Below, piece after piece: positions 18,024 through 25,822 of a stretch of 64,000 nt of DNA. The notes below the pieces were generated by a model. That model worked only from the letters and a program-made list of their open reading frames with translations, searched no databases and was not told the origin of the DNA. The stretch is taken from NCBI RefSeq assembly GCF_951805225.1, contig NZ_OX638201.1:1-64000 (forward strand). Direction: 5' to 3'. The position numbers and the translations under genes were made by a program. The stretch's first letter is position 1. Each line of letters starts with the position of its first letter. This stretch comes from an uncultured Flavobacterium sp. (GTDB lineage Bacteria > Bacteroidota > Bacteroidia > Flavobacteriales > Flavobacteriaceae).

Positions 18024-19217
18024 ATGAACATACACGAATATCAAGGAAAAGAAATTTTAGCAAGTTACGGAGTACGCATTCAACGCGGAATTGTGGCTAA
18101 CAATGCGGTTGAAGCTGTGGCTGCTGCAAAACAATTAACTGCCGAAACTGGTACAGGATGGCATGTGATAAAAGCACAAATTCACGCAGGTGGACGTGGA
18201 AAAGGTGGTGGAGTGAAGTTGGCTAAAAACTTGCAACAAGTTGAAGAAATTTCAGAACAAATCATCGGAATGCAATTGATTACACCTCAAACTTCTGCTG
18301 AGGGTAAAAAAGTAAACAAAATTTTAGTTGCTGAAGATGTTTACTATCCTGGTGAAAGCGAAACTTCTGAATTTTATGTTTCTGTTTTATTGAATAGAGG
18401 TACAGGACGTAACATGATCATGTATTCTACTGAAGGTGGAATGGATATCGAAGAAGTTGCTGAGCATACTCCACACTTAATCTTTACTGAAGAAGTTGAT
18501 CCTAATGTTGGATTACAAGGTTTTCAAGCAAGAAGAATCGCCTTTAACTTAGGTCTTTCTGGAAATGCTTTCAAAGAAATGGTTAAATTCATCGATTCAT
18601 TATACAATGCTTACATTGGTTCTGATGCTTCTATGTTTGAAATCAACCCGGTTTTGAAAACTTCAGATAACAAAATTTTAGCTGTTGATGCTAAAGTTAA
18701 TATCGATGATAACGCTTTATACAGACAACCAAAATATGCTGAGATGAGAGATATCCGTGAGGAGAATCCAATCGAAGTTGAAGCTAAAGAAGTAGGTTTG
18801 AACTATGTAGATCTTGACGGTACTGTAGGATGTATGGTAAACGGAGCAGGTCTTGCAATGGCAACTATGGATTTAATTAAATACGCTGGTTTTGAGCCTG
18901 CTAACTTCTTAGACGTTGGTGGAACTGCTGATGCAAAACGTGTTGAAACTGCTTTCCGTATTATCTTAAAAGATCCAAACGTAAAAGCAATTTTGATCAA
19001 CATTTTCGGAGGAATCGTTCGTTGTGACCGTGTTGCTCAAGGAGTTGTTGACGCTTACAAAAACATGGGTGATGCTATCAATGTGCCAATTATCGTTCGT
19101 TTGCAAGGAACAAATGCTGAAATTGCAAAAGAATTAATTGACAATTCAGGTATGCCAATTTTATCAGCTACTCAATTTCAAGAAGCTGCTGATCAAGTTA
19201 AAGCTGCATTATCTTAA
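18024..19217 (+). CDS. sucC: Succinyl-CoA synthetase, beta subunit (ADP-forming type)
   Basis: With SucD it converts succinyl-CoA and ADP to succinate, CoA and ATP in the TCA cycle. From ATG 18024 (MNIHEYQGKEIL, the family's standard N-terminus) it is 397 aa. The ATP-grasp part includes KAQIHAGGRGKGGGVKLA, and the C-terminal ligase domain ends with the conserved NIFGGIVRCD. sucD is not next to it in this window, which ends in a repeat and terminator after sucC, so the subunits are encoded apart. Confidence 0.95.
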   Translation: MNIHEYQGKEILASYGVRIQRGIVANNAVEAVAAAKQLTAETGTGWHVIKAQIHAGGRGKGGGVKLAKNLQQVEEISEQIIGMQLITPQTSAEGKKVNKILVAEDVYYPGESETSEFYVSVLLNRGTGRNMIMYSTEGGMDIEEVAEHTPHLIFTEEVDPNVGLQGFQARRIAFNLGLSGNAFKEMVKFIDSLYNAYIGSDASMFEINPVLKTSDNKILAVDAKVNIDDNALYRQPKYAEMRDIREENPIEVEAKEVGLNYVDLDGTVGCMVNGAGLAMATMDLIKYAGFEPANFLDVGGTADAKRVETAFRIILKDPNVKAILINIFGGIVRCDRVAQGVVDAYKNMGDAINVPIIVRLQGTNAEIAKELIDNSGMPILSATQFQEAADQVKAALS

Positions 19218-19227
19218 TAATAATATT

Positions 19228-19251
19228 GTAGAAATGCACAATAGTGCATCT
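19228..19251. repeat. GTAG-hairpin repeat after sucC (degenerate copy)
   Basis: GTAG followed by a hairpin AAATGCAC / GTGCATCT with loop AATA. It lies 10 nt after the sucC stop and before the terminator. Better-preserved copies are at 22841-22864 and 37813-37836. Confidence 0.55.
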
Positions 19252-19267
19252 TCTCTTTAATATATAA

Positions 19268-19302
19268 AAATCCCTTCGATCATTCGGAGGGATTTTTTTT
19301 TT
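19268..19302 (+). terminator. Intrinsic terminator of sucC
   Basis: An 11-bp stem (AAATCCCTTCG / CGGAGGGATTT) with loop ATCATT and a run of at least eight T. Confidence 0.8.
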
Positions 19303-19328
19303 GGAATATTTTTAATTAAAGGTAGATT

Positions 19329-19555
19329 TAACCGCAAAGCCCGCAAAGTTTTTTTACTCACAAGATTTTATATAAACGCAAAGTTCGCAAAGCTTTGTAG
19401 ATAAAAACTTTGCGAACTTTGTGGTTGATTTCTTTGTTAATTTCCGCCACGAATTCACGAATTTTTATTCTCAAAGAATATAAAAAAATAATTCGTGAAT
19501 TCGTGGCTAAAAAACTTTGCGAACTTTGCGTAAACCTTTGCGAGCTTTGCGGTAA
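19329..19555. repeat. Nested inverted repeats (TTTGCGAACTTTGCGG and CACGAATTCACGAATT families)
   Basis: Three pairs of arms are nested. Outer: ACCGCAAAGCCCGCAAAG with CTTTGCGAGCTTTGCGGT. Middle: GCAAAGTTCGCAAAG with CTTTGCGAACTTTG. Inner: GCCACGAATTCACGAATT (about 19446-19464) with AATTCGTGAATTCGTGGC (about 19490-19507). Related sequences are at 23430-23753 and 55361-55615. No gene lies in this gap. Confidence 0.75.
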
Positions 19556-19579
19556 AAAATCTTGCAGTTTGAATCTCTT

Positions 19580-20368
19580 TTATTTCAAAACCGTTGCCAA
19601 TTCTATAATTTCAAAGTCAGGATTATGTTCTACAAATTCCCGAATCATAGCAGTATGTCCGGCTCCTAATAAAACCATTATTTTATCATCTTTACTCTCC
19701 GTTAGTTTCTGAATTAAAGCATACATATAAAGATTTCTTCTGTACCATTCAGAAACTAAAAAGGCGCCCACAAAATTATCTATTTTACCACCTTTATTTG
19801 CAGTTTGAAGATACCAGTTAATATCTTGCTTATTAACATCCAAAAGTAATTGGGTCAAAGAATACTTTGTAATTTTTGTATTGAAATCGGTTTCATAATT
19901 TTTCATTGTTTCCTCATTCTTCTTGATTAAATCAAGCTGATTGGCTTCCTTCATTCCTTTTACCAAACTATCATATGGAAAATCAGCATCGTTATAATCA
20001 ATTCCGTATAATTTTTTGTGACCTAATTTTTTAGCAGATCTTAAAGCTATTTGCACGATTTCATCAGCATCATTTTTAAGTAAACTATCCGTGTTTTTGG
20101 CGTAGAATTTATCCAGTTTGTCTTGTTTTTGATAATTCCATTCAACGAAGATTTTATTCGGACCAAACTTTTTAATTTTGTCTGTAATGTTTTCGAGCTC
20201 TTTCTGATTTTTATCAGACATTACATTGACCGTATTTACCTTAGCAACATCAAGTCCGGGATTTTCAAAATGGAAACTTCCAAATAATAATATTTGTTTC
20301 TTTTTTGTTTGAGCAGAAATTGGATTAAAAGCGATAATAATAAGTAATAATAATGTGATTTTTTTCAT
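19580..20368 (-). CDS. Exported DUF5694-like protein
   Basis: Start at 20368 (MKKITLLLLII) gives a signal peptide ending PISAQ and a 262-aa product. A longer frame from 20449 is rejected because a -7 element lies inside it. The mature protein begins with KQILLFGSFHFENPGLD and contains KIFVEWN and MVLLGAGHTAM near the C-terminus. These GSFHF, VE and GAGH motifs resemble the TraB/ChaN/erythromycin-esterase-like fold, in which such residues bind metal or catalyse. I recall this arrangement as DUF5694. Substrate unknown. Confidence 0.65.
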   Translation of the reverse strand: MKKITLLLLIIIAFNPISAQTKKKQILLFGSFHFENPGLDVAKVNTVNVMSDKNQKELENITDKIKKFGPNKIFVEWNYQKQDKLDKFYAKNTDSLLKNDADEIVQIALRSAKKLGHKKLYGIDYNDADFPYDSLVKGMKEANQLDLIKKNEETMKNYETDFNTKITKYSLTQLLLDVNKQDINWYLQTANKGGKIDNFVGAFLVSEWYRRNLYMYALIQKLTESKDDKIMVLLGAGHTAMIREFVEHNPDFEIIELATVLK

Positions 20369-20391
20369 GATGATTTGTTTTAAATTCATGA

Positions 20392-20399
20392 CAAATGTA
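20392..20399 (-). promoter_or_regulatory. -7 promoter element of the DUF5694-like gene
   Basis: TACATTTG on the - strand (TAnnTTTG), 23 nt before the ATG at 20368. It decides between the two possible starts. Confidence 0.55.
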
Positions 20400-20541
20400 T
20401 CATAGCTTTTCAGGTGAAATTTTAGTTTTTGATAAACACTAAATTTCAAATTACAAACCTAATAGAATTGCTGCTGAAAAATTTCGTGTACCATTTTTGA
20501 TCGTTCATCACAGGAAATGCAGGTTTTATATAAATATGACA

Positions 20542-20569
20542 TTGATATAAACTCATAGTTGTATTTTTG
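20542..20569 (+). promoter_or_regulatory. Promoter of the LytS/LytTR pair
   Basis: TTG at 20542-20544, 17 nt, then TATTTTTG at 20562-20569. This matches the Bacteroidota TTTG-N17-23-TAnnTTTG layout. The ATG follows 19 nt later. Confidence 0.6.
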
Positions 20570-20588
20570 AAATAACAATAACATTATT

Positions 20589-21629
20589 ATGAAGCCAAAA
20601 ATCCCTTTTTATTATCACATTCTTCTTTTTTTAGCCTTATCAATTACCTTTTATTTATGGGATATTGCAGTGAATAATAAAGAACTGAAATTCGTTTTTA
20701 GTACCCTTTATTTTATGTTTAGCACTAGTTTTGTGCTTTCTATTTTTGTTGTTTATCTTTTAAATTTTTACATTTTTTGTTACTGGTTTTTAAACAAAAA
20801 AAGAATTGTATTATACATATTAAGTATTCCGGTTTCCTTACTGATTTTTGCTGGAGTTCGCTATTTTTTTCAGGAAATAGTTATTTTCGAAATTACCGGA
20901 ATTCATAATTATGCCGAGAAAAGTCGGGAAGTTGCCTATTATATTCAGGATAACTTTTTCTTCGGATTGCCATCTTTAGCTTTAAGTATTATGAGTTATT
21001 TGTTTTGGCAATTTCAGGAATCCTACAAGCAAAATCAGGAATTACTTTTAGAAAATAAAAAAGCCGAATTTCAAATGTTAAAATCTCAGGTTAGCCCACA
21101 CTTTTTATTCAATACTTTGAATTCATTTTACAGTCAGCTAATTCTTAAAGACGACGAAATGGCTTTGGATGTTTTAGTGCTTTCAGATTTACTTCGTTAT
21201 GTTATTACTGAAACGGAAAAAGAAGAAGTGATTCTATCGAAAGAAATTCAATTTGTTCAAAACTATATTCATTTGCAGAAAAAGCGATTTGAAGATCAGC
21301 TTTATTTAGATTTCAATATTGAAGGAAATTATTCAGATGAAAAAATCCTTCCTTCAGTTTTAATTCATTTTGTAGAGAATGTTTTCAAACACGGAAAACT
21401 GAATAATACGGAGGAAAAAGCATTAATTTCAATTCAGATAAAAGATAACTTTTTAGAACTATCAACCTTTAATTACAACGTTGAAGGCGAAAAATATTCA
21501 TCAACCGGAATTGGTTTTGAGAATCTGACCAAACGTTTAGAATATGCTTATAAAGATCAATTTATATTAGAAAAAACAGCAGAAAATAATATCTTTAAGA
21601 CGTACTTAAAAATACCATTAAAAAAATAA
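20589..21629 (+). CDS. LytS-type sensor histidine kinase
   Basis: A 346-aa membrane kinase. Four hydrophobic segments lie in residues 8-140 (about 10-27, 41-66, 74-92 and 124-142), followed by a short coiled linker. The His_kinase domain has phosphoacceptor His171 (QVSPHFLFNTLNSF), and an HATPase region with HFVENVFKHG and a GIGFENLTKRL G-box. There is no periplasmic sensor domain, so the signal may be membrane-borne. It is 3 nt upstream of its response regulator. The target is unknown. Confidence 0.9.
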   Translation: MKPKIPFYYHILLFLALSITFYLWDIAVNNKELKFVFSTLYFMFSTSFVLSIFVVYLLNFYIFCYWFLNKKRIVLYILSIPVSLLIFAGVRYFFQEIVIFEITGIHNYAEKSREVAYYIQDNFFFGLPSLALSIMSYLFWQFQESYKQNQELLLENKKAEFQMLKSQVSPHFLFNTLNSFYSQLILKDDEMALDVLVLSDLLRYVITETEKEEVILSKEIQFVQNYIHLQKKRFEDQLYLDFNIEGNYSDEKILPSVLIHFVENVFKHGKLNNTEEKALISIQIKDNFLELSTFNYNVEGEKYSSTGIGFENLTKRLEYAYKDQFILEKTAENNIFKTYLKIPLKK

Positions 21630-21632
21630 TCG

Positions 21633-22343
21633 ATGAATTTTAAATGTATTATTGTAGATGATGAACCGCCTGCAACCCGTATTTTAGAAAATTATATTGG
21701 GAAAGTTTCTTTTCTTGAAAAAGTAGGTGTTTTTAATGATTCATTAAAAGCGTTGGAATTTTTAAATACACAAAGAGTTGATGTGATTTTTCTGGATATT
21801 CAGATGCCACAATTAACAGGATTGCAACTTTCTAAAATTATTTCGAAAGATATAAAAGTGATTTTTACAACCGCATATCCTGATTTTGCATTAGAAGGAT
21901 TTGAATTGAATGCAGTTGATTATTTGCTAAAACCAATTTCTTTCGAACGTTTCTATCAGGCTGTTTCAAAATTAAATACGGAATCAAAAATCGAAGTTTC
22001 ATCAAATAATGATAATTCGTCTGATTTTATATTCGTTAAAACCGATGGAAAGAATAAGTTTCAGAAATTGTTTTTAAATGATATTTTGTATGTCGAAAGT
22101 CTTCAGAATTATGTTTGTATTCATACTTTGAAACAGCAAATTATTACACATTCGTCTTTAAAAAATGTATTAGAATCATTGCCTGAAAAAGACTTTATCC
22201 AAATACATAAATCGTTTGTAATTGCCTTAAAACAGATTGAATCGACAGATAGTTTTTCTGTTTTTATAAATGCGAAAGAATTACCAATAGGAGCGACGTT
22301 TAAAGATGCTTTCTTTGAACGAATTGATCAGAATAAAATCTAG
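21633..22343 (+). CDS. LytTR-family response regulator
   Basis: A 236-aa regulator. The receiver domain occupies residues 1-120 with acidic pair Asp9-Asp10, phosphoacceptor Asp55 (IFLDIQMP) and the conserved Lys in LLKPISF. The C-terminal LytTR DNA-binding domain (about 135-232) has the typical DILYVESLQNYVCIHT and FIQIHKSFVIAL motifs. It is the partner of the kinase 3 nt upstream. LytTR proteins bind tandem short direct repeats; I did not find a convincing pair near by. Confidence 0.92.
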   Translation: MNFKCIIVDDEPPATRILENYIGKVSFLEKVGVFNDSLKALEFLNTQRVDVIFLDIQMPQLTGLQLSKIISKDIKVIFTTAYPDFALEGFELNAVDYLLKPISFERFYQAVSKLNTESKIEVSSNNDNSSDFIFVKTDGKNKFQKLFLNDILYVESLQNYVCIHTLKQQIITHSSLKNVLESLPEKDFIQIHKSFVIALKQIESTDSFSVFINAKELPIGATFKDAFFERIDQNKI

Positions 22344-22351
22344 ATAAAGAT

Positions 22352-22759
22352 TTATATTTTTACTAATTCGAGATTTAATTCCGCTTCATCAATTTTGAAA
22401 TAAGCCTTATTGTTTTCAACTCTTACAGCAATTGACATAATTGTATAATGATCTTTGTCTGTACCAATTTTAAATTTTTTGTCTCTTTCGTCAAAAAGCC
22501 ATTTTTCATTATTTAAACTTGAAATTAACATATTTATTATCCTGTTTTTTTCTTTAGACGTAACAATAAAATCACGGTTTTCTCTAAATGAAAATATTGC
22601 ATTTTTGAAAGATCTTGCTATTTCTAACATATTTTTATCAGTAGATTTTATAGTAGAATTTTCTACTTTCCAGCTTCCAATAATTTGGTCTTTTATGTGA
22701 TTTTGACTTTTGGCATTTATTGATAAGAAGAAGAGGGTGATAAAAAGTAGTTGTTTCAT
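22352..22759 (-). CDS. Exported lipocalin-like small protein, 135 aa
   Basis: Signal peptide at residues 1-19 (ending AKSQ). The mature part starts IIGSWKVENS, typical of the first strand of lipocalin-like proteins in Bacteroidota, and continues with alternating hydrophobic strands to ELNLELVKI. Function unknown. It is convergent with the response regulator, with only 8 nt between the two stops. Confidence 0.6.
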   Translation of the reverse strand: MKQLLFITLFFLSINAKSQNHIKDQIIGSWKVENSTIKSTDKNMLEIARSFKNAIFSFRENRDFIVTSKEKNRIINMLISSLNNEKWLFDERDKKFKIGTDKDHYTIMSIAVRVENNKAYFKIDEAELNLELVKI

Positions 22760-22798
22760 AATGGTTTTTGTTCTGATTTAATTTGGCTTAAAAGTATA

Positions 22799-22829
22799 AA
22801 AAAACCATTCGTTTTGCGAATGGTTTTTT
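22799..22829 (-). terminator. Intrinsic terminator of the DUF1456 gene
   Basis: A stem AAAAAACCATTCG / CGAATGGTTTTTT with loop TTTTG. The run of T on both strands could also stop transcription from the left. It lies 50 nt past the DUF1456 stop. Confidence 0.75.
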
Positions 22830-22840
22830 ATGGAAATATT

Positions 22841-22864
22841 GTAGAGGCGCATAGCAGTGCGTCT
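22841..22864. repeat. GTAG-hairpin repeat after the DUF1456 gene
   Basis: GTAG followed by AGGCGCAT, AGCA and GTGCGTCT, which pair into a hairpin. It lies 14 nt past the stop and before the terminator. Nearly identical to 37813-37836. Confidence 0.65.
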
Positions 22865-22878
22865 AACATAACGTATTT

Positions 22879-23346
22879 TTACGATTTTTTATTTTTTCCG
22901 TTTTTGTAAACCACTTTTTCTACAACAGATGGTTTTCCATTTCCTTTAGGGAATTCTTTCTTTTTAGGTTTTCCAGCTGCCGAACCAGATTTAGAAGGAG
23001 CTTTATCGCCTCTTCCTCTTTCAGAATCTTTAGCGCTTGCTTTAAATTCAGGTCTTTCTTTGGTGCTGTCTTTTTTAGGAATTTCAGCTTTATGCTTAGC
23101 CAAAACATCATTCGGGTTTTTAGGATTTTCTTTCGTTCCTCTTAAATGAATCACTAATCCGTTTAAGAAATTACGCAAAACCTGATCGCCACATTCCATG
23201 TAATTTTCATGATCTTCGGCTCTAAAAAAAGCGCCCAATTCTGATTTTGTAATTCTAAAATCTACTAATTCTAAAATTTCAACTATTTGGTCGTCACGGA
23301 GCATCAAAGCCACGCGCAGTTTTTTTAGGATATCGTTGTTCGTCAT
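22879..23346 (-). CDS. DUF1456 (YehS-like) protein with a basic tail
   Basis: Residues 1-70 match one DUF1456 repeat (NNDILKKLRVAL, FRAEDHENYMECGDQVLRNFLNGL). E. coli YehS has two such repeats. Here the second is replaced by an 80-residue Lys/Pro/Gly-rich low-complexity tail ending YKNGKNKKS, which may bind nucleic acid (inference). The molecular role of the family is not established. Confidence 0.82.
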   Translation of the reverse strand: MTNNDILKKLRVALMLRDDQIVEILELVDFRITKSELGAFFRAEDHENYMECGDQVLRNFLNGLVIHLRGTKENPKNPNDVLAKHKAEIPKKDSTKERPEFKASAKDSERGRGDKAPSKSGSAAGKPKKKEFPKGNGKPSVVEKVVYKNGKNKKS

Positions 23347-23360
23347 CGTTTAATTTTTTA

Positions 23361-23368
23361 CAAAGGTA
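23361..23368 (-). promoter_or_regulatory. -7 promoter element of the DUF1456 gene
   Basis: TACCTTTG on the - strand (TAnnTTTG), 14 nt before the ATG. Confidence 0.5.
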
Positions 23369-23429
23369 CGTTTTAAAACTAATTTGAATACAATTTTAGT
23401 TTAAGAACTAAACGTTCTTTAGAATTTTT

Positions 23430-23753
23430 CGCCACGAATTCACGAATTTTTACTTAAATAATTATTGCGAATAAAAAATGGTGTAGTTCCTACGGGACAA
23501 AAAACTTTTTCGAATACCTTTTTTACCAATATGTAATCTCTCCGAGATATTTCTTAAAGTTAGAGTATTAGTACCGCTTTTTTAATATTTTGTCAAAAAA
23601 AATACTCCGTTAGGAGTTAAATGTTGGTAGAAACAAATAGAAAACAAAGAAAGAAATGTCCTGTAGGGACTATACTTTTAGGATTCTAGTGTTTTTTTTC
23701 GTCACGAATTCAGTAGAAAAATAATTCGTAAAAATCCATGTAATTCGTGACAA
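23430..23753. repeat. CACGAATTCACGAATT repeat split by another element
   Basis: The left arm CGCCACGAATTCACGAATTT (23430-23449) and the right arms near 23700-23753 (AATAATTCG, ATGTAATTCGTGAC) are the pair that at 19446-19507 lie about 25 nt apart. Here they flank the 195-bp paired-palindrome element at 23481-23675. No gene is present in this 421-bp gap. Confidence 0.6.
23481..23675. mobile_element. REP-pair element without transposase, copy 1
   Basis: Outer ends GTGTAGTTCCTACGGGACA (23481-23499) and TGTCCTGTAGGGACTATAC (23657-23675) are inverted copies, each GTAG plus a short hairpin. Inner arms at 23524-23550 (TACCAATATGTAATCTC, hairpin ATCTC-TCC-GAGAT) and 23604-23629 (hairpin ACTCC-GTTA-GGAGT, then TAAATGTTGGTA) are also inverted to each other. 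It matches 29156-29368 and the element before the transposase at 45916-46240. No coding capacity. Confidence 0.75.
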
Positions 23754-23767
23754 CTTTTCAAATTATT

Positions 23768-24787
23768 CTATCCGTTTAAAATTTTTATTAATTTGTCTAA
23801 ATCTTCATGTAAATGATTTGCAGTAATTACAATCCGATTAAGATTATTGGAGTTTTCCTGATATTTAAAACTGGCGATAATAATTTTATTTGCTTTTAAA
23901 ATTTCAATCATATTATCATCTTTCAGATAAATTAAAGGATATGTTTTATCAAATTTAATACTGTCATTTTTGATTAATTTCTGATCGATATAATCTAGAT
24001 TTTCTAGTAATTTCTGATGTTGGATTTTATAAAGATCAGCAGCATCAGCCAAAGTTTGGACAAAAGCAGGATTCATTCCCGCAGCAGAAACAAAAGTGCT
24101 TAAATTATGCATTTGATTGATAAAAGAGGCGTCACTTGCTATAACTCCGCCTGTTAATCCGAAAGCTTTTCCTAAAGAAGAAACCATGATTTTTCTTTTG
24201 ATAGGAAGATCGATTTCCGAATAAATTCCGCAACCGTTTTTGCCTAAAATTCCAAGAGAATGCGATTCATCAATGACTAAAGTAACCTCTTTATGATTCG
24301 GAATTGTCGCCAATATAGATAAATCAATTGCCTCAGTTTGAAAACCTGTAACAACATCCGTTAAAATTGTAATTCTCTCTGATTTTGAATCTAATAATCG
24401 CGGATTTATTTTATCATTTATAAAAACCGGTAAGCTATCATTTGCCTGAATTGCAGGATGCGCATCCGGAAAATGAAAGAAAGAATCCGTTTGTTTTTTC
24501 AATTCATCAATTACCAGTTTTCCCGCAAGCATTCCTGAGGAAACTGTAACGGCACTTTCTGCTTTAATATGTTTGGCTAAAAAAGTTTCGCCATTTTCAA
24601 AAGCTGTAAGTTTAATATTTGCGCTTCTGGAACTTCCGTAAGTAGTTCCCCATTTTTGAATATTTTTGACAACTAATTCCTGAAAAGCCTTATTTGTAGG
24701 TAATCCCAAATAAGCCGTTCCGCCAAAATACAAATATTGTTCCTGGTCGATTTCGATAATTCTATCCGGAAATTGATTGACATTCAT
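23768..24787 (-). CDS. PLP-dependent alpha-oxoamine synthase-like transferase
   Basis: A fold type I enzyme related to BioF and 2-amino-3-ketobutyrate CoA ligase. Lys207 (SSLGKAFGLTGG) is the PLP lysine; Asp173 and His176 (VIDESHSLG) contact the cofactor; SSG at 83-85 is the phosphate loop. At 339 aa it is shorter than the usual 385-400, lacking much of the N-terminal arm. It starts 5 nt after the epimerase stop in a three-gene operon, so it is more likely to act on an amino acid from that pathway than in biotin synthesis. Substrate not determined. Confidence 0.78.
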   Translation of the reverse strand: MNVNQFPDRIIEIDQEQYLYFGGTAYLGLPTNKAFQELVVKNIQKWGTTYGSSRSANIKLTAFENGETFLAKHIKAESAVTVSSGMLAGKLVIDELKKQTDSFFHFPDAHPAIQANDSLPVFINDKINPRLLDSKSERITILTDVVTGFQTEAIDLSILATIPNHKEVTLVIDESHSLGILGKNGCGIYSEIDLPIKRKIMVSSLGKAFGLTGGVIASDASFINQMHNLSTFVSAAGMNPAFVQTLADAADLYKIQHQKLLENLDYIDQKLIKNDSIKFDKTYPLIYLKDDNMIEILKANKIIIASFKYQENSNNLNRIVITANHLHEDLDKLIKILNG

Positions 24788-24792
24788 ATGTT

Positions 24793-25803
24793 TTAGATTA
24801 AAGTAACTCCGGTTCCGTTCAAGTCAGAATAATGGATAACGCCATTTTTTATCGTTACACCAGTTGCAATATCTTGTGCCAAAAGCAAAGCGCCGTCCAT
24901 ATCCACGTAATCTAATTGTGGTAATAAATGTGCAATCGCCGATATTCCAACAGTTGATTCTGTCATACAACCAACCATTGTTTTTAAGCCTAATTTTTTA
25001 GCTTCTTCAATCATGCGTTTTCCGGGAGTTAATCCGCCGCATTTTACAAGTTTTACATTTACACCATGAAAATGATTGTGACATTTTGCGACATCTTCTG
25101 CAATGATGCAGCTTTCATCAGCAATTATGGGCAAAACCGAATGTTTAAAGACTTCTTTGTGCGCTTCCCAATTATCTGCTTTCATAGGTTGTTCGAGAAA
25201 TTCAACGCCAAGTTTCTTTAATTCCACGGCATTATTTATGGTTTCTTCAACGCCCCAACCGCAATTGGCATCAATTCTAAAAATGGCATCGGTGTGTTTT
25301 CTAAGTTCTTTTACGATTGCAATATCTTCTTTAGTTCCTAGTTTAATTTTATAAATAGGCCAAGTAAGTTCCTGCATTTTCGAAACCATTTTGTCTATCG
25401 AAGCAATCCCGATTGTATAATCTGTAAGCGGATTTTTATCAATAGAATAACCCCATAATTCATATAACTTTTTGCCTTTTTCACGGGCGTATAAATCATT
25501 ATAAGCCAAATCTAATGCGCACAAAGCAAACATATCGTCTTTTAAATACGGATGCATTTTTGCCCAGAATTCATCAGGAGTTTCATTTTCTGTAGTTTCA
25601 ATAATATGTCTGATTTCTTCTAAATCCTGCATCATCATTGGAACTGTAGTTTTGTAATACGGATTTGAAGTTGCTTCTCCAAAACCTGAAAAACCATCAC
25701 TTTTAAGTTCAACAATTAAGGAAGGCTGAAAATCAATCGATTCTCTGGAAATAGTAAAAGTATGTTTTAATTTGAGATTGTATTCTCTTAAGATTAGTTC
25801 CAT
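24793..25803 (-). CDS. Dipeptide epimerase (L-Ala-D/L-Glu epimerase family)
   Basis: Enolase-superfamily enzyme, 336 aa from the Met at 25803. A longer frame from 25848 would run into the esterase gene. The catalytic pair is Lys152/Lys154 (YKIKLG) and Lys254 (NVKLVKCGG); metal ligands are Asp178, Glu204 and Asp229 (RIDANCGW, FLEQP, IADES). The family epimerises the second residue of dipeptides such as L-Ala-D-Glu from murein. Bacteroidota members may prefer other dipeptides, and specificity cannot be read here. Middle gene of the operon. Confidence 0.88.
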   Translation of the reverse strand: MELILREYNLKLKHTFTISRESIDFQPSLIVELKSDGFSGFGEATSNPYYKTTVPMMMQDLEEIRHIIETTENETPDEFWAKMHPYLKDDMFALCALDLAYNDLYAREKGKKLYELWGYSIDKNPLTDYTIGIASIDKMVSKMQELTWPIYKIKLGTKEDIAIVKELRKHTDAIFRIDANCGWGVEETINNAVELKKLGVEFLEQPMKADNWEAHKEVFKHSVLPIIADESCIIAEDVAKCHNHFHGVNVKLVKCGGLTPGKRMIEEAKKLGLKTMVGCMTESTVGISAIAHLLPQLDYVDMDGALLLAQDIATGVTIKNGVIHYSDLNGTGVTLI

Positions 25804-25822
25804 AATGTTTCGATTTTTTAAT

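Noticed and set aside
19329..19555. CRISPR-like appearance of repeated CGCAAAG and CACGAATT words
   Set aside because: The words are nested inverted repeats with irregular spacing, without unique spacers or cas genes.
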